Shown piece after piece: positions 54,763-64,000 of a stretch of DNA of 64,000 bases. The notes below the pieces were generated by a model. It was not told where the DNA came from, searched no databases, and saw nothing but the letters and a program-made list of their open reading frames with translations. The DNA is taken from positions 1,054,001 through 1,118,000 of the forward strand of contig NC_089433.1 of the NCBI RefSeq assembly GCF_026210795.1. The letters run 5' to 3'. Position numbers and translations under genes: made by a program. The stretch is from Rhizophagus irregularis (lineage: Eukaryota > Glomeromycota > Glomeromycetes > Glomerales > Glomeraceae). Each line of letters begins with the position of its first letter. Position 1 is the first letter of the stretch.

Positions 54763-57098
54763 ATGACTAATTATTATTGGATTATAGCCCAGCATTCTGG
54801 GAAAGTACTTGAAGTTAAAGATGGCTCTTTTTGTAGTCTTGTTGAAATTGTCCAAAATACTAAGAAATCTGAGCTTGACTCCAATGTAAATTGTTGCACA
54901 ATATTCTAATAAAATAGTGTATTATAGCGTAACTATAATCTATTAATTGATTTATTCCTTTTATCTATGTTTAGGTTGACATGCAACTCTGGTATTTCAA
55001 TGGTGGATTTATTACGAACAAAAGAACTGGCCTTGTGCTTGACGTCGTCGGAGGTAAGTAATATGATTCAATTATTGAAATCAAGTTTTTCTAATTTCTA
55101 AATCGAAAAAAATTTCTTCCTCACTAATCAAGGGAAATTTGAGAAATGTGAGTAATTATGTTTAGAAAATAAAATTTTTGTTTTTTCCAATTCCACATAC
55201 ATTTAACGTATTTCAATTTTCATAAGATACGAATATTGTTCAAGACCAAAAGCATGCTGAACCTTCTCGCGGTCAAGAATGGGTATACAATTATGCAGAC
55301 AATTCTATCAGTTTGAAATTTAATCGTAATTTTGTTCTTGATGTTGCGGTAAAAATGCAATTTAAATTGCTTTTAATTGATATATATAATATTGGAGATC
55401 GTAATAATAATTTTTTTTTAAACTTGTATTTTTTATAGGCGGCGAAGACTGATAATAATACTAACATTCAATTGTGGGAAAAGCATGGTGGCAAGAATCA
55501 ACAATTCAATTTGCAAAAGTGGGATGATGGTTCAGTAGTTGTTAAAGATGCAGTAACGAACATTATTGACAATTTTAAATTTTTGCCAAAATTATCACAA
55601 AATTTCCTTGAAATTTTGGATGATGACGAATATTATGATGTTAATATTGAAGTTGGTAATAACCCTCATGTAAGAATATTTCACGCTCATATGGTTATTT
55701 TAAGTTACCGTTCTCCTTACCTACGACGAAAGTTGTCAACTAATAAAAAAAATAATGACGGAACTTTGGCACGTATTGAACTTCCCAATATTTTACCAGA
55801 AATTTTTGAGATAATTTTAAGGTAAAAACAAATTGAATTAAGATACATATTTATTAATTTTTTTTTAACAATATATTTTTAATTTCAAAAGCATTGTACT
55901 TCTAATTTTTTTTAGATACATTTATGGCGGAAAACTTTCTTTAAAGGAATGTGATACGTCAAATATAATTAAATTACTAGTTGCCGCTAATGAACTAAGT
56001 CTCCAGGAGTTAGTTATCTATATTTAATCCTTTTTAATTGAAAACAAAACAAACTGGATGGAACAAAATTCTAATTTGATATATCGAACATGCTTTGAAG
56101 ATGATTCTTTCTTGGATCTTCAACAATATTGTAATGATTTAATATCTAATGAACCTGATAAGATATTCAAATCACAAGATTTCACTTCAATTCCGGAAAA
56201 ACTTTTAATTACGGTTATCCAAAATGATAATCTTCAAATGAGCGAAGTGCAAGTTTGGGAACATGTACTTAAATGGGGAGTTGCTCAAAATCGAGAACTT
56301 TCCTCTAAGAACCTTAGAGATTATAAAGATTATTCAAAAGATGATTTTAATACTTTGAAGAATACCTTGAAGCAATATATCCCGTTTATTCGATTTTACA
56401 ATTTAACTTCTGAAGAATTTGCATATAATGTACATCCTTATAAAAAAGTTTTACCAAAAGAATTATATGAAAATTTATTATTAAGTTTTTTGGCTCCTAA
56501 TAACAAGAAAGGTGAATCAAAACCTCGTATATCTAGAAATATTGATTCAAAAGATTTTGACTCAACAATTATTACATCCCAACATGCCGAAATAATCTCA
56601 AAATGGGCAATTGGATTAGAAATTACTGATAAATTAAATTCTCCATATGAATTCAAATTATTATTTCGTGGATCCCGTGATGGATTTTATCCTGAAAAGT
56701 TTCATAAAATTTGTGATCTTCAATCTCGTACTATAGTCGTTGCTAAAGTGAGAGGCAGTAATGAAATTCTTGGAGGATATAATCCGATTGCATGGAAAAC
56801 TGTTGATAGATATAATAATACTAAAAGTAGTTTTATATTTTCTTTTAATAATAACAACATAAATGATAATTATATCTTAAGTCGTATAATTGATAATCGC
56901 CATGCTATAGATAATAGATCTTACCATGGTCCATCATTTGGTAATGGAGACCTTATTATATGGGGATTAGATATTGATGCATTTAGTCATTATTGTAGTT
57001 CTTGTAAAAGTTCATATGAAAAATCGATTAGAGAAACTGATGATAGATTTTCCGTTGAAGAATATGAAGTATTTCAATTGATGAAAATTTATTCATAA
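54763..57098 (+). pseudogene. Beta-trefoil lectin-BTB-BACK-TLDc, paralogue D, one premature stop
   Basis: Exons 54763-54885, 54975-55053, 55133-55147, 55227-55348, 55439-55821 and 55916-57098 follow the family plan exactly. One in-frame TAA at 56025-56027 (TATATTTAATCC where B has TATATTCAATCC, so CAA to TAA) stops the protein after 277 residues, within the end of BTB. Downstream, 357 codons stay open in the same frame with complete BACK and TLDc (FKLLFRGSRDGFYPEKFH, ILGGYNPIAWK, GPSFGNGDLIIWG). The lesion is therefore recent, polymorphic, read through, or a sequencing error. Without readthrough, D would make a lectin-BTB fragment. Its exon 5 keeps the full lectin loop (AAAKTDN). Splice sites and the upstream block look functional. 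Confidence 0.82.
55133..55147 (+). other. 15-nt microexon, paralogue D
   Basis: AG|GGAAATTTGAGAAAT|GTGAGT; gives GKFEK plus Tyr at the junction. The following acceptor is TAAG|AT. Confidence 0.75.
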
Positions 57099-58739
57099 AT
57101 TTTTATACGCAAGGAAAAAAATAAATTGTCTTTTATTTATTTAATCGTCCGGATGAAGTTGCAAAATACTTTCTCACAAGGACTACAAAATTTTTCATTC
57201 ATCATTCCAGTATATGCTAAGACGCACGTTTTAATAAATCCTACATTTTTCATCAATAAAATTTTGATAATAATAAATTAATAAAATTTTCTGGATTTAA
57301 TATATCATAAGAACTTTATATGCTTAAAACCTAAAAACAAAAAGGCAATTTTATAAGGCTTTATTCTTTTTTTTTTATAAAAAAAGTATATATAATCAAA
57401 ACATCCTGATTTCATTATGAATAGCTAGATGAAGAGATAGAAGATCTCACTATTATTACGGAAATGATAGCAATAAGTTAGTAAAGGAATCTTTTTTAAT
57501 AATAATATTTTAACAATAAATCATACCTATTTAAGGCACTAGCAAATGTCATAAATTATATGTATTACGATATATTCAATAAAATGAATAAATTATACAA
57601 TAATTTCAAATTATGTTATGATATAAAAATTTTTATTGCCTGAATCAGATTTGACTTTCACGTTGTGATGGCTAAGCATAAAAGTTTTTTGAGGCATTTC
57701 ATTGGCAAAATTTAGCACAGGGACGCAGTAAACTTGTGAAAGAAAACCATCTTTCTTATGTTATAAAGACTGTTACTATATTCAAAATACAAACTATTTT
57801 TCACCAAATCGAGACAATTACCCTAACCATTATTCCTTTACCAACCGGCTATGCAGAAATTATTACGAAAAAACTAAGCGATCAAATGACCTAACATCGC
57901 CACCGAAAAGTGTTAACAAATATTTACAAAATTTTAGTGTTGAATATAAAAAAATTTAACTATGGAGGACAAATACGAATTAAGCGAAAAACTGAATATA
58001 TATTTGGAATAGTATGATCACACTAATATGCAAAACTAGAAAACATATACTATAGTTCATAGGAACTTTAATCCCTCAAGAATTATTTTCATTCCCACAC
58101 TCAGAAATCACAATTAAAAGTATGTTTTTAGAAGAAAATTATTTTGCAAATCAGAAACAGCCCGAAGCGACGATGTTGTACATCATATATCGGACGGAAC
58201 AGCGGAACATTTTGCGCCAATCTGATGACTTTTATGGACCTGCAACCAAATTTCCACTTTTATTTTGTTACACTTCCATGGAATTCTATTCTAAAATTCC
58301 AAGAAAATTCTATTAATAGCATATGATGAATATTTAATAGTTATTTTCGTGAGTTTAACTTTCCTTCTTAAAATATATTGAACCATGGAAATTATACTAA
58401 GATTAATATCTAGCGCTATTCAAATTTTGATTTTCCCTTTTAGTATAGATAAGGATTTTTCTGATTGTATAAATGTATACTCGTATACAGTACAAGTTCA
58501 CAAAAATATTGCAAAAATTATAATGGAAGCGGAAAACATTTGTATACACAAAACATAACGTTTGAGAATTCATATTTTAGACAAATAGTCACTAAGAATT
58601 CATTTTATATTAATAATAAATATTTAAATTACGTAAATTATGTTGTAATGATTGAAGTACTATCATTTGTTCAGTTTGTTATTTAATCTCTTTCACATGG
58701 ATAGAATTTACTTCTACTTTTCAGTTCTTTATCTACCAT
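57099..58739. other. Gene-free spacer
   Basis: It starts with the 3' flank shared with C. The small frames at 58122-58326 and 58465-58686 show no recognisable domain. Confidence 0.5.
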
Positions 58740-59935
58740 CATAATCAATGTATAGTTTGTGATACAAAACTAGAATTAAATCAAATTGTCAAAAATGGTG
58801 CTCAAATTGCTTTATAATTTACACTGGGTGTAGATATTGTTTAACAACAGATATTATTTTTAGAATTACGGAAAAATTTCAACGTATGAAATGTAAGAGA
58901 ATATCATGGATTGATATCAGCATGCCACTTGATATGAAGATTATTGAAGAATATTTTCTAAAACTCAACACATAAATTTAATCAAATTGCTAATTATGTG
59001 AATAATATTGATAAAAATTCTAATCAATTAGAGATATATAGTTTATAAAGAAGCTTAGAATTAATTTTAATATATATTCTCAAATAATTGTAAATTTAGA
59101 AAATAATGAAGATTATTTAACTATGCCAATTATGTTAATTCCTTTTAATAATAACGAAGATCAATGTTATTTTTGTGAAAACATCTATTCTGAAACCCTA
59201 TTCAAACAAAAGTATTGCGATTTTGCTTATATTGGTACATTAATTATACTACTAGTAATTTGAATATTAAATGTGAAATTTATAATTTGGATGTATGTAT
59301 AAGAACAAATAATACTAATTGTGATAAACCTGATTTTTGCACTCAAATGGGTGCGAAAATTACTCTGAAATTTTATATTTCAAAAAAATAGTCACAAATC
59401 ATCAGCAGTTTGATTTTAGTAATAAGGATTATTCTATTGAAAAAAACTGTAGATTATTTAGAGAATTAGTTTACAAGCAAAATGTACGAGAGGAATTTAG
59501 GTTGTACTCCAATTGTTATTCAATTTCTTTTGAATTTATAGAATCAACTTTAGTCAAAAATCATCATGTTCCAGTTCTTCATTTACCATGGTGGGATGCT
59601 TATAATGGATGTATGATTTAGCAACAAATATTATTTTTGGATTTATTAATCAATTTCAATGTAAAAGATGCAAAAGAATTGTAAAAATAGTTTTATTGGC
59701 ACCATCATTGATATTAGTGGAAATTATAATATAGATGAATTTCTTTATTTTACGAAATTTACCATTAATCAACTTGCTGATTATGTTAATAATATTAACA
59801 AAAATTCTAATCCATTAAATATATATAAGAATAATTTTGCTTCGAAACTGAAAATATAGTGGGTTCCATATTCTCAAATTACAAATTTAAAAGAAATACA
59901 CAACAAACACTTCCAATATTGTCAGTGAGTTAAAA
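58740..59935 (+). pseudogene. Relics of a kinase Cys-rich N-terminal region, two tandem pieces
   Basis: Piece one (about 58745-59050) reads CIVCDTKLELN, then after stops FQRMKCKRISWIDIS and FNQIANYVNNIDKNSNQLEIY. Piece two (about 59100-59935) reads IVNLENNEDYLTMPIMLIPF, DQCYFCENIYSE, TNNTNCDKPDFCT, CENYSEILYFKKIVTNHQQF, EEFRLYSNCYSISFEF, HVPVLHLPWWDAYNGC, IDISGNYNIDEF, NQLADYVNNINKNSNPLNIY and finally WVPYSQITNLKEI. From family memory this is the order seen in the Cys-rich leader of mycorrhizal-fungal TKL kinases, with the last motif entering the kinase N-lobe, compare EWIPYNELSNIKYY in the kinase at 14892-18190. Both pieces carry several stops and frameshifts, and no kinase catalytic motif follows. 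The repeated NNI(D/N)KNSN(Q/P)L element shows the pieces are duplicates. Confidence 0.7.
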
Positions 59936-60629
59936 AAATTTAATAAAAGAACAATTAAATTCCCAAACCAGATTTTATGATAAAAATTTTATTTGTCTGT
60001 TAAATATTTTCATTTTTTAATAAAATTATTTAGAATGAATTTTCGTTCTTGGATAATGCCGTTCCAGCAGCTGACAAAATGTAATTTTAATCCTGATATT
60101 TTTTTGTTAGCTATCTATCACCATATATCGAATGCTAATGAATAAGCTCACTATCTAGATAAACCCATTTGATGTAATATCTGGTTAATTTAAACATTGA
60201 TATTTTCTAGGAAAAAATTGGACAGTTTGATATATTATACTAGTACATTGAGCATTATTTGCAAGCATCATACTTAATATTGCATATAAAAAAGCGCTAA
60301 ACTTTGAGATTATGATAGATTGTCTCAGTCTTTTACAATATCACATGATTACAGGTCATCTGTTAATTCAAATTATTGGATATAATTTACGTACGCATAT
60401 CACATTATCACATAAATTCGGTAAATTACAAAATATTGCTAAATCAAGTAATTGGCGTAGTGTTGGTTTGTTGTGAAACGTTACTTGTTCATCTCACGGA
60501 ATGATCATTCCGGTTTTTTATTTATTTGGAATTTATTTTTTTAAACTTTAAAATTTTTTTTACATTTTAATATTGCGAAAACTATAGTTAAGGATACAAA
60601 CCAATTATAAGAAATTATTTTGGTAAAGA
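59936..60629. other. Spacer with a dispersed repeat copy
   Basis: 60020-60115 is a diverged copy of the repeat at 33255 and 50885 (TTTAGAATGAATTTTCG, ATGCCGTTCCAGCAGCTGAC). The rest presumably holds the promoter of the F-box gene. Confidence 0.55.
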
Positions 60630-62114
60630 ATGTCAAAACTCAACAAAGATATTCTTTTCTTAATATTTGAAGAATTACGAGATGATTCCAAATCCCTCTT
60701 TTCATGCCTAATGGTCAATAGACTTTGGTGTGAAACAGTTATTCCGATTTTATGGAGGAATCCTTGGTGCTATGATATTAAATACAGTAATAAAAATTAT
60801 CTATTTATAATCATTTCTTCTTACTTGTCTGAAGATATTAAAGAATCCCTAACAAGACAAGGAATTCAATTACCGTCAGTTACATATCAACCACTTTTGT
60901 TTGATTATTTATCTTTTTGTAGAAGTATTAATGTAAATACTTTAATTACTATAACTTCTATTGGATCATTTTTAGCTTATAATCAATTTATTTTACAACA
61001 AGAATTTTATAACCTCTTTATGAAGAAATTTACAGAATTAAAGTATTTGGATATGAGATCAATTAGACATCAAATATTTTATTTTCCAGAAGCTAAGTTT
61101 CGCTTCGAATCACTTTGTGAATTAAAATGTGATACATCAGTTGATTCTTCATATTTTTATGGATTGGCGTATTTATGTCAATATATACAGCGGCTCATCA
61201 TCATTAATACAAACCCAAGTGATTATTATGGGGCTTCTAAATTAATTGAAGTCCAGAAAAATTTAAAGTATTTTGAATGGAAGGATGATCATTGTATATA
61301 TGCTCCTGGGCCAGATAAAGATTCTTACAAACAGATTCTTTTTTCATTAGAAAAAAGTGCGAATATTATCAATCATTTAAGTTTAAACTTTATGTTTATT
61401 GATCGCACATCGAAAAAGGTACTCCCAAAACTTCATAAATTAAAAACATTGGCATATAATTTTAGTGATTTTAGTGAAGAACAATTAAAAATGTGTGTTT
61501 ATCGTGATCTTGAGATCCTTAAAATAGATCATTGCGATTTAAAAGCGGCTTCTATTATAATTGAAAATAACGGAGGACATCTAAAGAAAATCTTATTGGA
61601 ACCTTATGATTTTGATAAGCATGATGTTGATAACTTCAACGAAGAATCTCTTATTTTTATACGTAATATTCATAAAAATTGTCCTTCAATTGAATATTTG
61701 TGTCTTATATTTTCACCATCAAATGAGCATTTTACCGAACTTGAAAAGTTATTAAAAAATTGCAAAAATTTGAAATCATTATTATTAGTTATGTTTGATT
61801 ATACATATTATGAAGAATTGACTCATGAAGAAATTTTAGAATATGGAGAGAATTTATTAAGAATACTAATTAGTTCAGCACCGACAAATATAAAAGAATT
61901 TAGATTTTGTGGTGATTTTGAATTCACTTTAGAAGTCTTAGAAGAATTCTTAGAAACATGGGAGGGTTGTACACTTTCCATACTTACTTCCAATTATACT
62001 TATGAAGGAGAGGATTATAAAAAACTGATTAATAAATACAAAAATAATGGAGTAATCAAAGAATTTAGACATGAAACTTATAAGAACGTAGTAAATATGG
62101 ACATTAAGATATGA
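60630..62114 (+). CDS. F-box/LRR-like protein, 494 aa
   Basis: A single-exon open frame from the ATG at 60630. The F-box occupies about residues 1-45 (KDILFLIFEELRDDSKSLFS, MVNRLWCETVIPILWRNPW). The rest has irregular leucine-rich segments: LKYLDMRSI, LCELKCDTSV, IQRLIIINTNP, LEILKIDHCDL, IEYLCLIFSP and LKSLLLVMFDY. The predicted role is substrate recognition for an SCF ubiquitin ligase; the substrate is unknown. The partial gene at 63233 is a close tandem paralogue, with long blocks such as YFPEAKFRFESLCELKC unchanged. The minus-strand F-box gene at 28926 is a distant relative with the same F-box and C-terminal signature. Confidence 0.93.
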   Translation: MSKLNKDILFLIFEELRDDSKSLFSCLMVNRLWCETVIPILWRNPWCYDIKYSNKNYLFIIISSYLSEDIKESLTRQGIQLPSVTYQPLLFDYLSFCRSINVNTLITITSIGSFLAYNQFILQQEFYNLFMKKFTELKYLDMRSIRHQIFYFPEAKFRFESLCELKCDTSVDSSYFYGLAYLCQYIQRLIIINTNPSDYYGASKLIEVQKNLKYFEWKDDHCIYAPGPDKDSYKQILFSLEKSANIINHLSLNFMFIDRTSKKVLPKLHKLKTLAYNFSDFSEEQLKMCVYRDLEILKIDHCDLKAASIIIENNGGHLKKILLEPYDFDKHDVDNFNEESLIFIRNIHKNCPSIEYLCLIFSPSNEHFTELEKLLKNCKNLKSLLLVMFDYTYYEELTHEEILEYGENLLRILISSAPTNIKEFRFCGDFEFTLEVLEEFLETWEGCTLSILTSNYTYEGEDYKKLINKYKNNGVIKEFRHETYKNVVNMDIKI

Positions 62115-63232
62115 GTAATATTTTAATAATATCACATTTTGGAATCAAATGAATGTATTAATATATAACAACTATCATATTAAGACCAAGTATTATTAAA
62201 CGATTTTAACCTTCAAAATTTTCATTTAATATACGTTGCACTTGTGGGTTTAACGTTGTCAATTTTATCAAATTCCATATTTAAACATTTTTGCTTAAGC
62301 TAATTAGTTGTACTTTGAAGCATTATTTATGGTCGCACAGAACAATCTAATTTGGCCAGAGTTTGGTTCAGTTGTTTAGGAATAATTAATTTATTTATTA
62401 TCTTTTTAAAAAAAAAATAAATTGTTCAATATCATAAATATCATACAAATGTTGTATTTGATAGCATTTCCTGTCGCATTGTTAAGTTTATGTTTCATAA
62501 CTAATGCCATTAAATCACCATATGCTTCACTTGAGTGATTAACATTAATTTCTGGTTGGATTCTAGGTATAAAATAAAGATTAATTTAGAACTGGTTTCA
62601 CTATTTCTGTAAAAAGAATGTTTAAATATTCTTTGAAGTACAATCAAAATCTCTCTTTTCATGTCTAATGTGTATACATATTGTAAATATTTAAGTATTA
62701 TAACCTTCAAAAATTTTGTAGATTTAATTACGAAATTTAATATTTACTTCATTTCACAAATGTAAAAATTTTGTCTATAAATAATCTTAACTCTCATTTT
62801 TTTTAATGCTTTATTTCTGTTATCCAACGACTCCTAATAATAATTCATGATTTTTTTCTTGATATTCTCACAAATAATATTTATTTAAAAGATGGATAAA
62901 AAGTTTGTCAATATTGGATAAAAAAATCTATCAATGTTATAATAAGTCTATCATTATTTAGTTTAAAAAGGTACAATATGTTTGGAACGCGTGATACACT
63001 GATACACATGAAGTATTTGACGTAATTGTTTTTGTTCTGTGAAACATTGTTTGATCATCAATTATCTTGTGCTCCTAATTTGGTTAATTAGCCGGAATTT
63101 AATTCCGTCGATATTTTATTTAATTGGAACTTATTCAATAATTTTCCTTGCCGATTAATATTTCAATACTTTGAAAGAATATATTTACTAATATCCCATT
63201 AAAAAAGATTTTTTTATTTTTTTAGACAAAGA
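62115..63232. other. Spacer between the F-box genes, with a faint F-box relic
   Basis: No intact gene. At about 62613-62672 the order AAAGAATGTTTAA, ATATTCTTTGAAG, TCAAAATCTCTCTTTTCATG and CTAATG parallels the first 100 bp of the F-box gene at 63233 with internal deletions, so a truncated third copy seems to lie here. Confidence 0.45.
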
Positions 63233-64000
63233 ATGTTCAAACTTAATAAAGATATTCTTTTTCTAATATTTGAAGAATTGCAAGATGATTCGAAATCTCT
63301 CTTTTCATTCCTAATGGTCAATAGACTTTGGTGTGAAACAGTTATTCCGATTTTATGGAGGAATCCTTGGTGCTATGATATTGATTACAGTAATAAAAAT
63401 TATTTATTTATAATCGTTGCTTCTTATTTGTCTAATAATATTAAAGAATCCCTAACTAGACAAGGAATTCAATTACTGTCAGTTGAATATCAACCACTTT
63501 TGTTTGATTATTTATCTTTCTGTAGAAGTATTAATGTAAATACTTTAAATACTATATCTTCTATTGGATCATCTTTAGCTTATAATCAATTTCTTTTGCA
63601 ACAAGAATTTTATGGTCTCTTTATGAAGAAATTTTCAGAATTAAAGTATTTGGATATGAGATCAATTAGACATCAAATATTTTATTTTCCAGAAGCTAAG
63701 TTTCGCTTCGAATCACTTTGTGAATTAAAATGTGATACATCAGTTGATTCTTCGTATTTTTATGGATTGGCGCATTTATGTCAATATATACAGAGACTCG
63801 TCATTGTTAATACAGACCCAAGTGATTATTATGGGGTTTCTAAATTAATTGAAGTCCAGAAAAATTTAAAATATTTTGGATGGAAGGATGTCCATTCTAT
63901 ATATCGTCTATATCAGCCTGGGTATATTATAGAATCTTACAAACAGATTCTTCTTGCATTAGAAAAAAGTGCGAATATTATCAATCATTTAAATTTAAAC
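63233..64000 (+). CDS. F-box/LRR-like protein, 5' part only
   Basis: The ATG at 63233 opens a frame that is clear for 256 codons to the right edge. The N-terminus (KDILFLIFEELQDDSKSLFS, MVNRLWCETVIPILWRNPW) and most of what follows match the gene at 60630, with scattered substitutions and a small insertion near 63905 (SIYRLYQPGYI in place of CIYAPGPD). TTTTTTTAG ends 9 bp before the ATG, so a 5' UTR intron is possible; the 60630 copy lacks it. It is the downstream member of a tandem pair, and its C-terminal LRR region lies outside the window. Confidence 0.92.
   Translation, partial: MFKLNKDILFLIFEELQDDSKSLFSFLMVNRLWCETVIPILWRNPWCYDIDYSNKNYLFIIVASYLSNNIKESLTRQGIQLLSVEYQPLLFDYLSFCRSINVNTLNTISSIGSSLAYNQFLLQQEFYGLFMKKFSELKYLDMRSIRHQIFYFPEAKFRFESLCELKCDTSVDSSYFYGLAHLCQYIQRLVIVNTDPSDYYGVSKLIEVQKNLKYFGWKDVHSIYRLYQPGYIIESYKQILLALEKSANIINHLNLN

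Overview
The window is AT-rich nuclear DNA from a fungus. The gene set points to an arbuscular mycorrhizal fungus (Glomeromycotina, Rhizophagus irregularis or a close relative). It holds Sel1-repeat proteins, a tyrosine-kinase-like kinase with a Sel1 front end and a DLG magnesium loop, BTB-TLDc and BTB-SPRY proteins, F-box/LRR proteins, a small HMG-box-like protein and a Uma2-type nuclease-like gene. Introns are short (60-95 bp) GT-AG introns. The organism is inferred from protein families; no marker gene such as rRNA is present. I found no tRNA, rRNA or CRISPR array.

Layout. 1-1262 (minus): 5' part of a BTB-SPRY gene running off the left edge. 2998-4941 (minus): an intact Sel1 protein. 5872-7932 (minus): a Cys-rich coiled-coil protein of unknown function with a ~58-bp minisatellite just upstream. 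9609-10485 (plus): a three-exon Uma2-like gene. 10486-14891: decayed DNA with a BTB relic, a TLDc relic and a clear 254-bp MITE. 14892-21207 (minus): about 6.3 kb of nearly continuous Sel1 repeats ending in a protein kinase, split by one frameshift and one nonsense codon. 21208-28925: mostly gene-poor, with foldback elements, GC-rich repeats and a small HMG-like gene. 28926-30368 (minus): an F-box gene. 30369-38019: gene-poor, with three conspicuous tandem arrays. 38020-38539 (minus): a broken two-exon gene with a helix-turn-helix. 38839-57098 (plus): a dispersed array of four paralogues combining a beta-trefoil lectin, BTB, BACK and TLDc. The first is a pseudogene, the second and third are intact, and the fourth has a single premature stop. 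58740-59935 (plus): relics of a kinase Cys-rich N-terminal region. 60630-64000 (plus): a tandem pair of F-box genes, the second cut by the window edge.

Themes. Most genes belong to families that expand by local duplication, and the window catches several stages of birth and death: intact pairs, fresh nonsense and frameshift lesions, large deletions, and faint relics that still keep their intron positions. The most notable item is the lectin-BTB-BACK-TLDc family. Its four copies share a six-exon structure with a 15-nt microexon, and three share a conserved block just upstream of the ATG that the pseudogene lacks. BTB-BACK and F-box proteins are classically substrate adaptors of cullin ubiquitin ligases, so much of the gene content may concern protein turnover and signalling. 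That last point is inference from family knowledge.
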